From NCBI GenBank assembly GCA_964351655.1, contig CAYGPD010000011.1:1-64000 (forward strand): a DNA stretch of 64,000 nt. The letters run 5' to 3'. The notes under the pieces were generated by a model. It made no database searches and had not been told where the DNA came from. It saw only the letters and a list, made by a program, of their open reading frames with translations. Source of the stretch: Hirschia sp964351655 (GTDB lineage Bacteria; Pseudomonadota; Alphaproteobacteria; Caulobacterales; Hyphomonadaceae). How positions within the stretch are numbered: position 1 is the stretch's first letter; each line of letters starts with the position of its first letter. Positions 61,232-64,000 of the stretch are shown one piece after another. Both the position numbers and the translations under genes were made by a program.

Positions 61232-61825
61232 CTAAGGGATCATATCTCTCAATTTTACGACACGCCACTTTATCCACTCAACCAACATACGTTTTGCAGA
61301 GGTTGGCGTGGTCCACCATGCTCCTGCGTCGATCACTGGAGAATCAACAGACTGTCCGGCAAGTTCGACAAGCGGCATGGAACGTTTCAATTCCAATAAA
61401 GCACGTTCCATATGATAGTTGGACGTCACAACTATCAAACTATCAATGGTTTCTTCTTTTGCCCAATTTGCAATTTCAACTCCGTTTCCGTGCGTTGTAA
61501 GTGCATTATAACCCAGTGTAACACAGCAATTGAAGAAGACTGGGTCCACACCTGCTGCTATGGCGACTTCATCTGATGTGGCATCTTTATGGACACCGGA
61601 AATAAAGAGCGGAAGGCTGTAAAGTTGAGCGATTTCGGAAGCACGTGCTATGCGGTTGCGGCCTCCCGTGAGAACGACTACGGCGTCATAATTGCTAGCG
61701 ACAACCTTTGCATTGGCGAAATTTTCAGCACGTTTGCCAAAATTCGCAAAATCATAGCCCACAAGAAAAATACAAAGCGCAATGGCGGCTTTATAGATAT
61801 GTTTAGAGGGCTTTTTCATAGGCAT
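61232..61825 (-). CDS. YdcF/SanA-like DUF218 protein
   Basis: A 197-residue protein with an N-terminal membrane segment (about residues 9-27) and a DUF218 domain: VVVLTGGRNRIARASEIAQLY with the GG-R motif, FISGVHKD, GYNALTTHGNGVEIANWA, and LIVVTSNYHMERALLELKRSMP. DUF218 proteins such as SanA and ElyC affect cell-wall precursor or carrier-lipid metabolism, but the reaction is not known. Starts at 61825 and 61819 are both ATG. It lies 12 bases downstream of ftsX, so it may be part of the ftsEX transcript. Confidence 0.88.
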   Translation of the reverse strand: MPMKKPSKHIYKAAIALCIFLVGYDFANFGKRAENFANAKVVASNYDAVVVLTGGRNRIARASEIAQLYSLPLFISGVHKDATSDEVAIAAGVDPVFFNCCVTLGYNALTTHGNGVEIANWAKEETIDSLIVVTSNYHMERALLELKRSMPLVELAGQSVDSPVIDAGAWWTTPTSAKRMLVEWIKWRVVKLRDMIP

Positions 61826-61837
61826 AGTGGTTTCTTA

Positions 61838-62701
61838 TTAAACTAATTCAGCAAGTGAGCGAAGGACAGTAATACGCGCTGCCATCATTGCTGAAACGCC
61901 AGCGATGATGGGCGTGAAACCTAGAATCACTCCGTCTACCATGGATAAGGATAATTGTGGCAGAAGCCAGACTTGGCCATCGCTTTGTCGTGCCATGTAT
62001 AGAAGAAAAGCAGCTGCACCTAAAGCAAGTACGGCCCCCATTGTGCCTGCTTGTAAGCCTAACCCAAGAAAACGGCGCTCAAACATGCCGGCGATAAAGC
62101 TGTCTCTTGCGCCACATAAGTGTAGGACGTTCACGATTTCTTTGCGGGCGAGGAGAGCTGAATGTGTCGCGAAGGCGATCACAGCGATAGCTGTGGCTGC
62201 AAGTAAGGCGACAGCGGTGAGAGCAACCATGCGCGCAGATTTCGTTGCTCGTCTTACATCTTCTGACCAAATGACATGATCATCCACTGTTGCCGTGATG
62301 TGCTCTTTCGCAAACACTTTGGAAAGCCGTTCGCCAAGTTCAGCTTCATTTGGAAGTGCTTCAGCCGCGATCATTTGAGGAAGGGGGAGGCCATCTGGTA
62401 CGCCGCTCTTTCCAAGCCATGGACTAAGCAATTCTTCGGCGTCTGCTTTTGTAAGTGCGCGAGCTGATGAAATGCCAGAAAAATTCTGCGTGATTTCAAG
62501 TGCTTTTTCTAAATGCTGTGGTGTGCCTTCGACGCGAATCGTAATCTGACCGGTGACATCATTGGTCCAGTCATTGGCGGCAGAATAAGCTGCACGCGCG
62601 GATAGAGCTGCCAAGGCACCTAAAAAGCAAAGTGCGCAAACAACGAAGAAAAGTGCAGCATCGCGCGCGTCTTCTTGGGGAAGGAGGGAGGATGAGCTCA
62701 T
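61838..62701 (-). CDS. ftsX: cell division protein FtsX
   Basis: A 287-residue inner-membrane protein with four helices (about residues 17-37, 165-190, 208-230, 255-278) and a periplasmic domain between the first two. With FtsE it regulates septal peptidoglycan hydrolases. Family marks are NDVTGQITIRVEGTP near residue 48, DVIWSEDVRRATKSARM and LHLCGARDSFIAGMFERRF. Its ATG overlaps the ftsE stop by one base (TAATG), so translation is coupled. The C-terminal region is intact. Confidence 0.92.
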   Translation of the reverse strand: MSSSSLLPQEDARDAALFFVVCALCFLGALAALSARAAYSAANDWTNDVTGQITIRVEGTPQHLEKALEITQNFSGISSARALTKADAEELLSPWLGKSGVPDGLPLPQMIAAEALPNEAELGERLSKVFAKEHITATVDDHVIWSEDVRRATKSARMVALTAVALLAATAIAVIAFATHSALLARKEIVNVLHLCGARDSFIAGMFERRFLGLGLQAGTMGAVLALGAAAFLLYMARQSDGQVWLLPQLSLSMVDGVILGFTPIIAGVSAMMAARITVLRSLAELV

Positions 62702-63414
62702 TAGATTTTTAGCCCTTTCCTGTTCGAGACTTGATGCATTACGCTGCCGTCTGCAAGGCGCAATACTTCACCGCCCGCATTGTCTACCATATCTTGATCG
62801 TGGGTAGCTATAAGAACCGTTGTACCGAGGCGTTTGTTTAATTCTTGGAACAGACGAAGTAAACGCTCACTCATTTCGGGATCAACATTTCCGGTGGGCT
62901 CATCTGCAATGAGAAGGTCTGGCTTTCCAACGATAGCTCGGGCAATGGCTACACGTTGTTTTTCTCCGCCTGATAGGGTCTCTGGACGCGCATCAAGGCG
63001 GTCTCCCAACCCTACCCAGCGGAGTAATTCAATAACGTCGTCGCGATAGTGTTTTTCAGACTCGCCTATGACACGCAAAGGTAGTGCGACGTTTTCATAT
63101 GCCGTGAGGTGATCAAGCAATCTAAACTCTTGAAACACGACACCTACACGTCTGCGCAAACGTGCTAAGCCAGCACGATTTAAGTTGCCAGTATCTACGC
63201 CAAACAGAGACACACTGCCAATAGTAGGACGCAATGCGAGATAGGCTAGCTTGAGTAAAGACGTTTTTCCTGCACCAGATGGTCCAGTTAACAGGGTGAA
63301 GGATCTTGCATGCAATTCCATCGAAACCTGAGTCAAAACGTCTTGTTCAGGGCCATATGACAGCGTCACATGATTAAATTGTACGGCAGGCTCTTCCAAA
63401 GACATGTTTTTCAT
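62701..63414 (-). CDS. ftsE: cell division ATP-binding protein FtsE
   Basis: A 237-residue ABC ATPase paired with FtsX. Walker A is GPSGAGKTSLLK, the Q loop RRVGVVFQEFRLLDHLT, the signature LSGGEKQRVAIARAI, Walker B LLIADEPTGNVDP and the switch His in LIATHDQDMV. The FQEFRLL and GNVDP features separate FtsE from LolD and MacB. The start at 63414 is taken as the first ATG; MSLEEPAV at 63405 is a good alternative. It is divergent from the zinc-ribbon gene with about 85 bases between, an arrangement common in alphaproteobacteria. Confidence 0.94.
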   Translation of the reverse strand: MKNMSLEEPAVQFNHVTLSYGPEQDVLTQVSMELHARSFTLLTGPSGAGKTSLLKLAYLALRPTIGSVSLFGVDTGNLNRAGLARLRRRVGVVFQEFRLLDHLTAYENVALPLRVIGESEKHYRDDVIELLRWVGLGDRLDARPETLSGGEKQRVAIARAIVGKPDLLIADEPTGNVDPEMSERLLRLFQELNKRLGTTVLIATHDQDMVDNAGGEVLRLADGSVMHQVSNRKGLKI

Positions 63415-63498
63415 GGTTACCAAAAGTTTCCAATTTTAAGCGACTATATCAGGTATTGGTTGGACATTGTTAACTGAAAGTGTGTTTTCGATAGCATT

Positions 63499-64000
63499 AT
63501 GATTTTGATTTGTCCGTCTTGTCAGACACGATACTTTACTTCTGAGGCTGCTTTAGGGCCTACAGGACGCAATGTGCGGTGCGCAGCTTGTGACCATTCT
63601 TGGTATGCAAAGCCGCCTGAAACCCTTGACCCCAATGCCAAAGAAAAGGACGATTCGGGTTTAACACGTGCTCAAGTTGAACGGCTCAGGCAAAAGGCTG
63701 TTGAAAATTCTTCCTCTGGTTCAGGGCCACATGCAGAATTGCGAGAACGGCATGCGAAGCGTCGTAGCCGCAATCGGGTATTGGCTGCAAGTGCGGCTTG
63801 GGTTGTTTCTGGGCTGACATTTGTGGGCATAGCAAGTGCAGCTGTAAGCTATCGCCAAGAAGTGGTGGAATTCTGGCCTAAAACGGCTTCCGTATACTCT
63901 ATGATGGGTATGGAAGTGAATCGATTTGGGTTAGAGTTTGGTGAGTTGGAGGCGCGTCGGTCTTTTGATGGCACTACGCCAATATTGACAATTACGGGTG
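63499..64000 (+). CDS. MJ0042-type zinc-ribbon membrane protein, 3' end missing
   Basis: A frame open to the window edge (at least 167 residues). The N-terminus is a zinc ribbon with two CxxC pairs, ILICPSCQTRYF and NVRCAACDHSWYA, of the MJ0042 family; a charged linker with RAQVERLRQKA follows; a helix with LAASAAWVVSGLTFVGIAS is at about residue 94-113; the visible end looks like the start of a periplasmic domain (FGLEFGELEARRSF). Such genes lie next to ftsE in many alphaproteobacteria. Function is unknown. No clear ribosome site precedes the ATG at 63499. Confidence 0.85.
   Translation, partial: MILICPSCQTRYFTSEAALGPTGRNVRCAACDHSWYAKPPETLDPNAKEKDDSGLTRAQVERLRQKAVENSSSGSGPHAELRERHAKRRSRNRVLAASAAWVVSGLTFVGIASAAVSYRQEVVEFWPKTASVYSMMGMEVNRFGLEFGELEARRSFDGTTPILTITG

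Noticed and set aside
1..64000. CRISPR arrays, tRNA or rRNA genes, insertion sequences, phage genes, toxin-antitoxin pairs
   Set aside because: Reading the whole window, I found no spaced direct repeats, cloverleaf-like sequences, transposase motifs or phage structural genes.

Overview
The window looks like a stretch of chromosome from a dimorphic, prosthecate alphaproteobacterium of the Caulobacter/Hyphomonas type; Hirschia is the genus I would test first. The case rests on a divL gene with tyrosine in place of the phospho-histidine, TTAA-N7-TTAA (CtrA-type) boxes upstream of genes, a chvI-chvG-PTS-ahcY block, a Caulobacter-like flagellin-glycosylation cluster and an lptC-lptA-lptB-rpoN-hpf-ptsN block. 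Base composition is moderate and even. I see no insertion sequence, prophage, CRISPR array, rRNA or tRNA. The species name is inference.

Layout. 1-1599: the end of a CorA/ZntB-type transporter, then an MscS-type channel. 1601-4748: a leftward run of small genes headed by a TetR regulator (AHSA1, two VOC proteins, DUF1428, DUF4287), with a perfect operator at the regulator's start codon. 5144-8659: a large autotransporter, divergent from 8910-14424, which carries chvI, chvG, PTS EIIA, HPr, an EF-hand protein and ahcY. 14544-22531: an acyltransferase, divL, a FlaEY-like propeller protein and a membrane protein. 22486-27084: nonulosonic-acid genes for flagellin or surface glycosylation (GNAT, NeuB-type synthase, reductase, SpsF-type cytidylyltransferase, divergent pseB). 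27102-28816: DUF2218, a His-rich YqjI-like PadR regulator and MarC. 29000-35104: gltD-gltB, then uppP (+) and an NDUFA9-like reductase (-). 37783-43918: signalling genes (orphan receiver, REC-EAL protein, hybrid kinase with Hpt) around a TadG-like protein. 43922-48830: the osmoregulated periplasmic glucan operon opgG-opgH-opgC, with the N-terminal part of OpgH apparently encoded by a separate small frame. 49458-51293: a LacI regulator and an RNase D-like nuclease. 51396-56243: lptC, lptA, lptB, rpoN, hpf, ptsN. 56364-59290: chorismate mutase, aminotransferase, prephenate/arogenate dehydrogenase (tyrosine branch). 59287-63423: DUF2125, plsC, ydcF-like, ftsX and ftsE on the minus strand. From 63499: a zinc-ribbon membrane protein cut by the window edge.

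How the parts connect. The envelope is the main theme: ChvG/ChvI, OPG synthesis, LPS transport, UppP, FtsEX, PlsC and an autotransporter. Cell-cycle control is the second: DivL acts upstream of CtrA in relatives, and CtrA-type boxes lie before divL, the orphan receiver and opgG. Nitrogen and PTS control is the third (rpoN, hpf, ptsN, gltBD, EIIA-HPr). In the EIIA-HPr locus the hprK gene expected between chvG and the EIIA gene is absent, and HPr carries alanine at the Ser46 position, so the serine-phosphorylation arm seems to be lost.

I did not find a clearly new defence or mobile system. The most promising observations are the hprK/HPr co-loss, the split opgH with its leader hairpin, the CtrA-type boxes, the repeated inverted repeats before gltD, the TetR operator with a divergent 54-residue frame, and a broken small gene upstream of opgG.
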